Below, in pieces: positions 52,758-61,391 of a stretch of DNA of 64,000 nucleotides. The DNA comes from Belliella filtrata. GTDB taxonomy: Bacteria > Bacteroidota > Bacteroidia > Cytophagales > Cyclobacteriaceae. Below the pieces are notes generated by a model. The model made no database searches. It was not told the origin of the DNA and saw only the letters and a program-made list of their open reading frames with translations. The stretch spans positions 34,332-98,331 of the forward strand of contig NZ_JAKZGP010000010.1 of NCBI RefSeq assembly GCF_022549775.1. The letters are read 5' to 3'. Each line of letters opens with the position of its first letter. Position 1 is the stretch's first letter. The position numbers were made by a program, and so were the translations under genes.

Positions 52758-53384
52758 ATGTACAAGCCTATCAAACAATTGGGAAACATCAATTCAGCTT
52801 TCAGCATGGTAAAAAGTGTTGCCATTGTTACCTGTGTCGGAGCTTTTATGATGACTGTCCTTATTTATTTTCTGCACCGCAATGAGGTCCATAAAATCAA
52901 TCAACAGGTCTATATCATGGCCCATGATCAGGTCTTTCAGGCCATCGCCAGCAACAGGGATGCGCAGCTTCAGGTAGAGGCTAAAAACCATGTACGCATG
53001 TTTCACCATTACTTCTTTAGCTTTTCCCCAGATGAGGAATACATCCATAAACAAATAAAACGGGCCTTTTACCTAGCAGATCAGTCTGCTAAAAAGGCCT
53101 ATGATAACCTCCAAGAGAAAGGCTTCTACAACCAGGTATTGGCTGGGAATGTCTCCCAAGAAATAGAGATGGATTCCTTAAAACTTCAAATGGACAGCCA
53201 CCCTTACCATTTTACCTATTATGGAAAGCAGAAAATTGTCAGAACCACTTCTGAAGTGCTTCGCCTCCTGGTGACGCAAGGGAAACTTAGAGCAGTTAAC
53301 AGGTCTGAAAATAACCCGCATGGTTTCCTGATCGAACACTGGGAAACCATAAACAATCAAGACATCAAGGTCAGCAAAAGATAA
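52758..53384 (+). CDS. traK: TraK, conjugative transposon protein
   Basis: A 208-residue bitopic protein with an N-terminal membrane segment (VAIVTCVGAFMMTVLIYFL) and the TraK blocks AKNHVRMFHHYFFSFSPDEE and RTTSEVLRLLVTQGKLR. It is a VirB8-like periplasmic scaffold protein of the channel. Confidence 0.92.
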   Translation: MYKPIKQLGNINSAFSMVKSVAIVTCVGAFMMTVLIYFLHRNEVHKINQQVYIMAHDQVFQAIASNRDAQLQVEAKNHVRMFHHYFFSFSPDEEYIHKQIKRAFYLADQSAKKAYDNLQEKGFYNQVLAGNVSQEIEMDSLKLQMDSHPYHFTYYGKQKIVRTTSEVLRLLVTQGKLRAVNRSENNPHGFLIEHWETINNQDIKVSKR

Positions 53385-53396
53385 TCATTTAAGGCA

Positions 53397-53705
53397 ATGG
53401 AAAACAAGGGGATCATAGCATGGAAAAACTGGATAGGAATAGGTTCTGGTACTTCAAGCGATCTTGCTTGCTTTCAGAAGGTTATCGGATTTGCTGGATT
53501 AACTGAATTTGCTGGAATTGATAAAGGTGTTGAGTGCTTGTTTAAAGCGCAAACTGAAGGATCAAACTTAAGCTTGCTTTTATTGGCTTCTATAGGGCTT
53601 TACCTTTTGGTGTATGCGCATCAAAACCCTGCTGATTTACCAACATATCCCCCACTTCTACCATTCCAATGCAAATTCAAATCCAAGGTCAAAGTCCTTG
53701 AGTAG
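53397..53705 (+). CDS. Small membrane protein in the TraL position
   Basis: A 102-residue protein 12 bases after traK. The first half (IGSGTSSDLACFQKVIGFAG) has small residues and the second a membrane segment (LSLLLLASIGLYLLVYA). It takes the place of traL between traK and traM, but I cannot confirm family membership from sequence. The start and spacing suit an operon gene. Confidence 0.6.
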   Translation: MENKGIIAWKNWIGIGSGTSSDLACFQKVIGFAGLTEFAGIDKGVECLFKAQTEGSNLSLLLLASIGLYLLVYAHQNPADLPTYPPLLPFQCKFKSKVKVLE

Positions 53706-53750
53706 ATACTACCATGATTTACACGATTTACAACCAAAAACAATAGAACG

Positions 53751-54989
53751 ATGGAAAATCAACAAATGAAAAAACACAAACTATTTCTCTTGGGCTTGCC
53801 CATCATTGTCATTCCCATGATGCTGCTGGCCATGCCATTCCTTCATGAAGGGCAGCTGCTAGCTGAAGATGCCTCCTCAGGCATCAACAGTTCCCTACCA
53901 GATGTCATGTTGGAAGAAACGCCATTGAGTAAATGGACCACCTATGACTTGGATCAGCTCCATAAGCGAAAAGTCAAGGAAGAAAAAAGATTGGATCCTT
54001 ATGCAGATTTCCTTCAAGAGGAATTGGAGGTAGAAGACCTCCACATTACCGACCTGCTTGAGACCAATAGGCCCTTGAAAGCACAAGAAGAGCAGCTCCA
54101 AGAAAAGCTTCAGCACATCGTCGCCTTGATGAGTCAAGAGGACTTGTATCAAATGCCCAAGTTCCCTGGGCAAGCAAAACCAAGCCTTGCCCCTAGCCTA
54201 GGCAAAGTTCAATCTCAAGTTCATTCCCATGAACAGCACGGCATGAGCGCAGAAATTGATCGCTTGGAATATTTGATGCATAGCATGCAACAAAGCCAAC
54301 AAGAGCCTGATCCTGAACTCAGGCAATTAGAAGTATTAATGGATAAGGTACTGGCCTTACAATATCCTGATCGCTACTTGCCAGAGGTAACTGCTACGCC
54401 TAGTAGAGAAACACCGCCCGTTTTTGCAGCCAAGCAAGTAAAGCCTGAGAATCACCTGCCTGACATGGATGTTGAGCAGGAACAAAATGGATTTTTTGGC
54501 CTGAGCAGTGAAGTGATCATGGAAGTGCCCATCCCCGCAGCCTTTCCAGCTATAGTAGCAGAAGACAAACAGATTGTATCTGGAAGTAGCCTCATGCTTC
54601 AGCTTTCTGAAGACCTGGAAATCAATGGCATTCAACTTCAAGAGGGTACTCAGGTACATGGGATTTGTAAACTGGACGGAGAAAGGCTCAAGATTCAAAT
54701 TGAACACATCAGGCATGAAAACTACCTCATCCCTGTCAAAATGGAAGTGTACAGCCTAGATGCCCTACCTGGCATAGCCATCCCCGGCGCTATTGGTCGG
54801 GAAGCCAGTAAGGAAGGGATGGCTCAGGGCATTCAAGGGTATAATCCCATTCAAGCAGGGATGGGATTAGAAGCACAATTGGCAGCCACAGGCGTGGAAA
54901 CAGCTAGAGGCTTTTTAGGAAAAAAGACCAAACTTAAGAAAGTAAATGTCAAGCATGGTCACCCTATCCTACTTGTTGACAAAGCATAA
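53751..54989 (+). CDS. traM: TraM, conjugative transposon protein (VirB10-like)
   Basis: A 412-residue protein. An N-terminal membrane anchor (LFLLGLPIIVIPMMLLAMPF) is followed by a long charged linker with glutamines and heptad-type helices (residues about 60-250). A C-terminal core follows (MLQLSEDLEINGIQLQEGTQ, VHGICKLDGERLKIQIEHIR, ALPGIAIPGAIGREASKEGM) with the TraM/VirB10 fold. It spans both membranes and gates the channel. A start at 53766 is possible. Confidence 0.92.
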   Translation: MENQQMKKHKLFLLGLPIIVIPMMLLAMPFLHEGQLLAEDASSGINSSLPDVMLEETPLSKWTTYDLDQLHKRKVKEEKRLDPYADFLQEELEVEDLHITDLLETNRPLKAQEEQLQEKLQHIVALMSQEDLYQMPKFPGQAKPSLAPSLGKVQSQVHSHEQHGMSAEIDRLEYLMHSMQQSQQEPDPELRQLEVLMDKVLALQYPDRYLPEVTATPSRETPPVFAAKQVKPENHLPDMDVEQEQNGFFGLSSEVIMEVPIPAAFPAIVAEDKQIVSGSSLMLQLSEDLEINGIQLQEGTQVHGICKLDGERLKIQIEHIRHENYLIPVKMEVYSLDALPGIAIPGAIGREASKEGMAQGIQGYNPIQAGMGLEAQLAATGVETARGFLGKKTKLKKVNVKHGHPILLVDKA

Positions 54990-54993
54990 GGCC

Positions 54994-55818
54994 ATGAGAA
55001 TTCTAACGATAAAATTGAGCTGTTTGCTCCTCATTTCCTTTTGGGTTTGTAATGGCTTGTGGGCGCAGGAACAACCTTTCCCATTAGAAGTAACTTGGGA
55101 CAAAACTACCGTACTGGTATTTCCTGGAGAAGTGCTTTCCATAGATCGAGGAAGCAGGTCCTTGCTGGCTCAAAAAGATGAGGTTGCTGGAAATGTACTC
55201 AAGCTCAAAGGTGGTGTAAGGTACTTTCCAATTACCAACCTGCATGTGATTACTGACCAGGGCATACTCTACCAATTTGAGGTTCGCTATGCTGAAAGAC
55301 CTATAAAGACGACCTACCACATGCTGGAAACGGCACGGGCAAACCTCCTCTTGAACAATGAACATAACAAAGTAAGCTTTCACTATGCGGTTCATCAGAT
55401 CATCGGAAACAAAATAAAAGTCGAGAAAAGGGTAAATAAATACCAGATGCGGATGTCACTGCTAGGAATTTATCAGCAAGAAGGCATGATCTATTTTCAC
55501 TTAGGACTGGAGAACAAAGCTCCCTTACCTTTTGAAATCAAGGAGCTGAAAGCTACGATCAAAGACAAAAGGCAGGTCAAAAGAACCAGCAGTCAAACAA
55601 CACCATTGGAGCATACCTACAGCTACTATGAAAATGGCAAGCAAGTCATTTCCCAAAAGCCTCAAGTAGTCATACTGGCATTTCCCCAGTTTACCATTGC
55701 TGACAAAAAGCAATTGCACCTTCAGCTCAATGAAAAACATGGGGACAGAACACTCATATTAAAATTAAAAGGCAAGCATGTGCTCAAAGCAAAACGCTTA
55801 GCCGATGTTCAACTATAA
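54994..55818 (+). CDS. traN: TraN, conjugative transposon protein (DUF4138)
   Basis: A 274-residue protein from ATG 54994, 4 bases after traM; the longer frame to 54946 overlaps it. A signal peptide ends GLWAQ. VLVFPGEVLSIDRGSRSLLA and VLKLKGGVRYFPITNLHVIT match DUF4138/TraN, a VirB9-like component that links TraM to the outer membrane. Confidence 0.92.
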   Translation: MRILTIKLSCLLLISFWVCNGLWAQEQPFPLEVTWDKTTVLVFPGEVLSIDRGSRSLLAQKDEVAGNVLKLKGGVRYFPITNLHVITDQGILYQFEVRYAERPIKTTYHMLETARANLLLNNEHNKVSFHYAVHQIIGNKIKVEKRVNKYQMRMSLLGIYQQEGMIYFHLGLENKAPLPFEIKELKATIKDKRQVKRTSSQTTPLEHTYSYYENGKQVISQKPQVVILAFPQFTIADKKQLHLQLNEKHGDRTLILKLKGKHVLKAKRLADVQL

Positions 55819-55830
55819 ACAAATACCATC

Positions 55831-56631
55831 ATGGATCAAGAAAATTTAGAATACCTCAAAGAGCGGTTAAAGTACGCTGGTTTTGAAGAAAAGCTGAATT
55901 CAGCCCTGGAAAACCAAATCAAAAAAGGAGAAACGGCCTTTGAATTGCCGATTCGAATGAATTTTGAAGATAAAAACATGGATTTTAACCTTCATTTCAG
56001 TCAATCCAGTCAGAATGAACGGTTTTTCTTCAATAAAATGGATGTGATGTTGCACAATCCAAACCCTTCCATTCCCTACAAGGCACACACCTTTTACCAA
56101 AATCAAGGGGTAACGGCCAAAGAAGCTTTTAACCTGATCGAAGGAAGAGCCGTAGAGAAAAGTTTACTCAATGCAGAAAATGAGCCTTACAAAGCATGGC
56201 TTCAACTTGATTTGTCGGTGAAAGAGGAAAATGGCAATTTTAAGCTTAACCAATACCATGAAAACTATGGTTTTGACCTTAAAAAGGTACTCCATGAGTT
56301 ACCCATAAAAGAGCTTCATGATGAAAACAAAATGGAATGGATGCTCAAAGCCGTGGCTAAGGGAAATGTCTATCCAGTAACCATGGAAAAGGACGGCAAA
56401 GAAGAGATCATGTTTATTGAAGCCAACCCCAAGTTTAAAGCAGTGAATGTTTATGACAGTCAAATGAGGACGGTAAAGACCAATACACTCAAACTTGAGC
56501 AAGCAGGGAATGGCTTGGAAGATTCAAAAAGAAAAGCGCTGAACAAGCAGGAAAAGCAAGACAATAAGGTGGCGCCTAAACTTCCTACTACGCCTAGAGC
56601 TCCTAAAGCAAGCAAGGGTAGAAAAGTTTAA
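55831..56631 (+). CDS. Conjugation-operon cytosolic protein (DUF3945-like)
   Basis: A 266-residue protein 12 bases after traN. It begins LEYLKERLKYAGFEEKLNSA and has NKMDVMLHNPNPSIPYKAHT and FYQNQGVTAKEAFNLIEGRA, the layout of DUF3945-type proteins frequent in Bacteroidota mobile elements. A lysine/proline-rich tail ends PRAPKASKGRKV. Its 3' end is duplicated at about 63369-63532. The biochemical function is not known. Confidence 0.7.
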   Translation: MDQENLEYLKERLKYAGFEEKLNSALENQIKKGETAFELPIRMNFEDKNMDFNLHFSQSSQNERFFFNKMDVMLHNPNPSIPYKAHTFYQNQGVTAKEAFNLIEGRAVEKSLLNAENEPYKAWLQLDLSVKEENGNFKLNQYHENYGFDLKKVLHELPIKELHDENKMEWMLKAVAKGNVYPVTMEKDGKEEIMFIEANPKFKAVNVYDSQMRTVKTNTLKLEQAGNGLEDSKRKALNKQEKQDNKVAPKLPTTPRAPKASKGRKV

Positions 56632-56659
56632 TGGATTGAATTCGGATTATTTGATGTTG

Positions 56660-56697
56660 GGGAATCTCCTTGGTTTTTGACCAAGGAGATTTTTTTG
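56660..56697 (+). terminator. Terminator of the tra operon
   Basis: AATCTCCTTGG-TTTTTGA-CCAAGGAGATT with a long T run. The identical hairpin occurs in the duplicate at about 63478-63512. Confidence 0.85.
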
Positions 56698-57012
56698 CTT
56701 TGGATGATATCTCCTTACTAAGCTATTTTTTAGTGTGTTAAAAAAAATTTGATAAGTGAGGTTTTCTTAGCCCTTGGGTTTCTTTTGAGTGCTTACATGA
56801 AAATTGCTATGTGCTGAATAATTCTATTGAAAAAATCAATGCAATTTTTTCAATCAAACTTTGTCAATGAAACAAATTAAAACCTAGATTTGCCTTTAAT
56901 TAAATTAAGTCTAAATAAAAATAGATTAATATAATGAGCTAAAAAGAAAGGTCCTGTAGCGCTAACTACAAGACCTTGGTATTTACTTCCTAAACGTCAC
57001 ATTTAAAAAGCT
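56698..57012. other. Intergenic region before the TonB receptor
   Basis: About 315 AT-rich bases with no gene. A weak inverted repeat GGTCCTGTAGCGCTAACTAC to AAGACC (about 56951-56976) lies just upstream of the receptor and may be a leader hairpin. Confidence 0.35.
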
Positions 57013-59388
57013 ATGCAAATTAAAACATTATGCATTGCCTTGGCAATCTATGGCCTAAATATTTTGGCAAGCCAGGCACAAAACACCGTATTGCTGGAGG
57101 GTAAAGTGCTAAGTCCTAGTCTCCAACCTTTGGAAAATGTAGGGGTTTATATTAAAGAGTTGGGTACGGGGCTTTTAAGTAATCAGGATGGTTCATTTTC
57201 CTTTACATTTCCCAGAAACAACAATTATTCACTAAAAATCTCTCACTTAGGTTATCGGGAGCATGAAATTAATTTTTCCACTGGAACTGACTTTTCTCCA
57301 TTCTTAGAAATCATACTGGAAGAAGCTGAAATGAGCCTTGAACAGGTGGTGGTTAATGGAAAAAACATGGTTAGGGAAGTCAAGGAGACAGCATTTCCAG
57401 TAGAGGTTGTAGATGGAAAGGGCCTGCACCACACAACCTTGGATTTGGCCCATGCCCTGGATCGGGTATCTGGTGTTAGAATTAGAGAAAATGGAGGATT
57501 GGGTTCTGGCATGAACCTTTCTCTTAATGGTTTCTCTGGGAGACAGGTAAAAGTCTTTATGGATGGTATCCCAATGGATAACATGGGAACCTCTTTTCAA
57601 TTGAATAATATACCTATCAACCTGGCCAGTCGCATCGAAGTTTATAAGGGAGTGGTTCCTGTTGGCTTAGGTGCTGATGCACTGGGAGGTGCCATAAATA
57701 TTGTAACCCAAACATTTGAGAAAAGCCATATAGATGCATCTTACGCTTTTGGATCTTTTAATACTCACCGCACAGCCATAAATGCTGTACACGTTGGTAA
57801 AGGTGGCTTTGTGGCTCAAGTGAATGCTTTTCAGAACTACTCTGCTAACAATTATAAAGTCAATGTTGATGTGGCGGACATCAATACGGGGCAATATTTC
57901 CCAGATCAATGGGTAAGAAGGTTTCATGATACTTACCACAATGAAACTGTTATAACGCAATTGGGCTGGGTTAATAAACCATTTGCGGACAGGTTGCTCG
58001 TGGGGGCAACTTTAGGGAAAAACTATTCCGAAATTCAAACTGGTGCGAGGATGGTTACTGTATTTGGTTCTTGGCATAGAAGAGGAACCATAGTCATGCC
58101 CACCTTTCGGTATGAAAAAAAGGGCCTGTTCTCTTCAAAGCTTGACATGAGCTTTAATGCCAACTATAACCTGGGCACCGAGCAAAACATTGATACGCTA
58201 AATAGAAGGTACAATTGGTTTGGCCAATACAAAACCTATGAAGGACCTGGTGGGGAAAGGTCCAGGACATTGTACAAGTTCAGCAATAACAATGGCTTAA
58301 CCAATACCACGCTTAACTACCGAATCGATGACAAAAGCAGTTTGACATTTAACCATGTGCTCAATACATTCAATAGAAAAGGAAGTGATGAACTTTTTCC
58401 CGATGATGCCAAATATGATCAACCCCAAGTAAATACCAAAAACATCCTGGGTTTGAGCTATCAGTTTAGAAACAATGAAAAATGGGGAACAACTGTATTT
58501 GCTAAGTCTTATAATCAAGTAACAAACTATACCCAATCCTTTAACCCTACTGGACAATGGGGAGATGTAGCATATCAAGATGTCGAAAACGCTTTTAACC
58601 ATTTGGGCTACGGTACAGCGTTAACTTATTTCCCAAAAGAAAGATTTCAAGTAAAAGCAAGTTTTGAAAAAAGCTACCGGTTACCAGAAACGGAAGAATT
58701 GTTTGGGGATTTAATAAACCTTGCGGCCAACATAGACCTCAAACCTGAAAGTAGTTACAATTACAATTTGGGATTTAACTATTGGTCTGATAGCAGGAGA
58801 AACAAAAGAATAAACGCCTCCACCAATTTTTTTTATAGAGATGCCAGAGACTTTATCCGTGCAAGGCTCAACAATAACCAAGTCATGCAGGTGATGGAAA
58901 ACTTGGGCTTTGTGTTAACCAAAGGAGTGGAAGCTGATGTAAGGGTATTTTTAAAAGAGCAATGGCAAGCTGGCATAACCATGACATACCAGGATTTGCG
59001 AAACAATACTCAATATGAGGCTGGACAGCAAACTGTCAGTATCCTTTACAAAGACAGGATCCCCAATATGCCTTATCTATTTGGGAATATTGACCTATCC
59101 TATGGTTTGGATAATGTGAAGTTTCAGGAAGACAGGTGGAACATCGGTATGAACATGAGATATGTCCATGAATTTTATTTATACTGGCCAAGCCTAGGCA
59201 GTGATAAGTTAACCGTGCCCCAACAAGTCTCCATAGATCTGGAGAGTTCCTACACTTTCGGAAAAAAGAGTAAATACCAATTTACCTTCGAATGCCGAAA
59301 TCTTTTGGATACCCTACTCTATGACAATTTCAGCCTCCAAAAACCAGGGAGGAATTTTACTGGAAAAATAAGGTATTTCTTTCTGTGA
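57013..59388 (+). CDS. TonB-dependent outer membrane receptor
   Basis: A 791-residue receptor. The signal peptide ends ILASQAQ; a carboxypeptidase-like regulatory domain (LEGKVLSPSLQPLENVGVYI, ISHLGYREHE) precedes the plug (ALDRVSGVRIRENGG, LSLNGFSGRQVKVFMDGIPM, GLGADALGGAINIVT), and the barrel ends in FTGKIRYFFL. With the DUF4374 lipoprotein directly downstream this matches iron or siderophore-type uptake loci, but the ligand is unknown. Confidence 0.92.
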   Translation: MQIKTLCIALAIYGLNILASQAQNTVLLEGKVLSPSLQPLENVGVYIKELGTGLLSNQDGSFSFTFPRNNNYSLKISHLGYREHEINFSTGTDFSPFLEIILEEAEMSLEQVVVNGKNMVREVKETAFPVEVVDGKGLHHTTLDLAHALDRVSGVRIRENGGLGSGMNLSLNGFSGRQVKVFMDGIPMDNMGTSFQLNNIPINLASRIEVYKGVVPVGLGADALGGAINIVTQTFEKSHIDASYAFGSFNTHRTAINAVHVGKGGFVAQVNAFQNYSANNYKVNVDVADINTGQYFPDQWVRRFHDTYHNETVITQLGWVNKPFADRLLVGATLGKNYSEIQTGARMVTVFGSWHRRGTIVMPTFRYEKKGLFSSKLDMSFNANYNLGTEQNIDTLNRRYNWFGQYKTYEGPGGERSRTLYKFSNNNGLTNTTLNYRIDDKSSLTFNHVLNTFNRKGSDELFPDDAKYDQPQVNTKNILGLSYQFRNNEKWGTTVFAKSYNQVTNYTQSFNPTGQWGDVAYQDVENAFNHLGYGTALTYFPKERFQVKASFEKSYRLPETEELFGDLINLAANIDLKPESSYNYNLGFNYWSDSRRNKRINASTNFFYRDARDFIRARLNNNQVMQVMENLGFVLTKGVEADVRVFLKEQWQAGITMTYQDLRNNTQYEAGQQTVSILYKDRIPNMPYLFGNIDLSYGLDNVKFQEDRWNIGMNMRYVHEFYLYWPSLGSDKLTVPQQVSIDLESSYTFGKKSKYQFTFECRNLLDTLLYDNFSLQKPGRNFTGKIRYFFL

Positions 59389-59436
59389 TACACTCAATAA
59401 CTAATTAATACATATTTAATATTAAATTCTAACAAA

Positions 59437-60678
59437 ATGAATAACAAAACCAAATTTGTTGCTTTGGCAATTTGTGCCATGTTCTCTGTGTTTTTTGCTT
59501 GCGAAAACAATGAACTGCCAGGTCCAGATAATCCTGCAAGTGAACAAGATTACAGGTATGTCGTGACTTCTACACCTATTTCTTCGGATGGGGTCGCTGA
59601 TTATCTATTGACCGTCGATGACCTTGATAAAGGTACGGTAAGTACGCTAGGGAATGGAATAGAGCAAGATGGAACATACCGGTACTATGTATCTCACAAA
59701 AACAAGTTCTTTTCCCTACTCTATGGTCAAGGCAATCCTGGAGCAGTGACCACTTATACCCTCGATGCCACGGGGAAACTTCAGAAACTATCGGACTTTC
59801 AAGCCGAAACAGTTCAAGCTTTTGCCATCGTAAAAGATGATTTACTCATGGTGAGAATTCCAAGAAATATCAATACGCCTACAGCTTCTTGGTATAGGAT
59901 GGATACAGAGTTGCTTCAAATTGTTGATGAAGGACAGATTGATTTGAAAGCACTTAAATCAGACGAAGAAATGGGATTCTTCACCTGGGTAACCCAAGTA
60001 GGCGATAAAGTCTATGCACCTTATATGAGTATAAAAGGTTGTTGCAGTGATTCATTTGGAACAAATGATCCAGACAAAGCATGGATAGCCATTTATGCTT
60101 ACCCATCCATGGAGCTAGAAAAAATAATTACCGATGATAGAATCAGCTCAATAGGTAGGTATTTCAATGAAGGACTTGCCGTTGTTGAGAATGGTGACGT
60201 TTATGCCTTTTCACCAGCGAATACCTCCAACAATAGTGAGATGAACTCCTCTAAGCCATCTGCGATTGTTAGGGTTAAAGCTGGTCAGGACGAGTTTGAT
60301 CAAGATTTTTTTATGGATATCGAAAGCCTTACTAATGGACATTACCTCCATTCTTGGATCTATATAGGTAATGGCAAATTTGTATTGATGCTTGGAAACC
60401 CCAAAGAAGTCTGGGGGGCAGCTAAGTTTTTTGCCATTGCAGATGTAAATACCAAAAACGTGTCTTGGGTATCTGGCATTCCCAATGCCGAAGACATAAT
60501 CAGTGTTACTTCAAATAATTATTCTCCTCTTGATGGGAAAAGCGCATACATTGGGATCACGACTACAGAAGGAAGTTATGTGTACCATTTTGATGCTGAA
60601 AGTAATACAGCTGCTAAGGGTTTGGAGGTTGAAGGAGGTACGATAACAGCAATTAGAAAATTGGAAAAGAATAATTGA
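59437..60678 (+). CDS. DUF4374 lipoprotein
   Basis: A 413-residue lipoprotein (lipobox VFFACENN, Cys22) with the DUF4374 pattern: VADYLLTVDDLDKGTVSTLG, GIEQDGTYRYYVSHKNKFFS, LLYGQGNPGAVTTYTLDATG. It is probably a beta-propeller on the cell surface or in the periplasm. The family regularly accompanies TonB receptors for siderophores and likely helps take up or process their ligand. It starts 48 bases after the receptor and ends at a strong terminator. Confidence 0.9.
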   Translation: MNNKTKFVALAICAMFSVFFACENNELPGPDNPASEQDYRYVVTSTPISSDGVADYLLTVDDLDKGTVSTLGNGIEQDGTYRYYVSHKNKFFSLLYGQGNPGAVTTYTLDATGKLQKLSDFQAETVQAFAIVKDDLLMVRIPRNINTPTASWYRMDTELLQIVDEGQIDLKALKSDEEMGFFTWVTQVGDKVYAPYMSIKGCCSDSFGTNDPDKAWIAIYAYPSMELEKIITDDRISSIGRYFNEGLAVVENGDVYAFSPANTSNNSEMNSSKPSAIVRVKAGQDEFDQDFFMDIESLTNGHYLHSWIYIGNGKFVLMLGNPKEVWGAAKFFAIADVNTKNVSWVSGIPNAEDIISVTSNNYSPLDGKSAYIGITTTEGSYVYHFDAESNTAAKGLEVEGGTITAIRKLEKNN

Positions 60679-60692
60679 CAGTAACTTCTTAT

Positions 60693-60737
60693 GAATGGAT
60701 GGTTTTTCTCCTTTGTCGAAGGAGAAACCATCCATTG
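60693..60737 (+). terminator. Terminator after the DUF4374 gene
   Basis: AATGGATGGTTTTTCTCCTT and AAGGAGAAACCATCCATT pair around TGTCG, then GATTTTTAGG. A very strong stem. Confidence 0.85.
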
Positions 60738-61391
60738 ATTTTTAGGATCCTTCTCAAAACCTATATCACTTTTAAACTTTAGCATTTTTTTGACTAAGCC
60801 AAAGAGAACTCCTGTAAAAAACAAACATAAATCCACTAGCATGAGCACAATCAAACCCAAGAAGGGGATTTTTGGGTTGGGAAAAGATACCCAACAAGCT
60901 TGCTCAGAAAAAAAATGGACATCAGATAGACAAAGGTGAACATTGATCATTTTTATAGCTACAAGTTCTACTTAAAGATGGATTCCAAGGTCAAGCACCT
61001 TCTTTCTTGAAACAAGGTACAGCTGTGATTTTTATAAAGACTCTGGATTGAGGGATTGAGCCTGCTTTAACTTCAAACAATGTGAGCTTTGCGTGACAAT
61101 TGCAATTGATTTAAATCAGGTGATCTTTTTTACACCAATACTATATTGTCTAAAATATCCAAAAATTGCCCCAAGTTTGTTAATCAGCACAATCAAAGTA
61201 TTTTCTAGTGAATTGACTATAAGGATCTGCGAATATTGTATTACAGTGATATTCAAAAGTTTACCTAGTTTTAAAAAATTCAAAAAAGCAACCTGAAAGC
61301 GCTATTCCCCTTAAGTTTTATCTCTTTTAGGCCAACTGCAAGTATTGATTAAATCATTCAATAACCCAAATTCATTTAAACATTTATACTT
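60738..61391. other. Intergenic region
   Basis: About 650 bases without a convincing gene. A 67-codon plus frame at 61093 lacks coding features. A weak inverted repeat AACCCAAGAAGGGGATTTTT then GGGTT lies near 60853-60878. The promoter of the next gene is expected near its end. Confidence 0.4.

Noticed and set aside
61093..61296. 67-codon plus-strand frame
   Set aside because: It is AT-rich intergenic sequence between a terminator and the next gene, with no family features.
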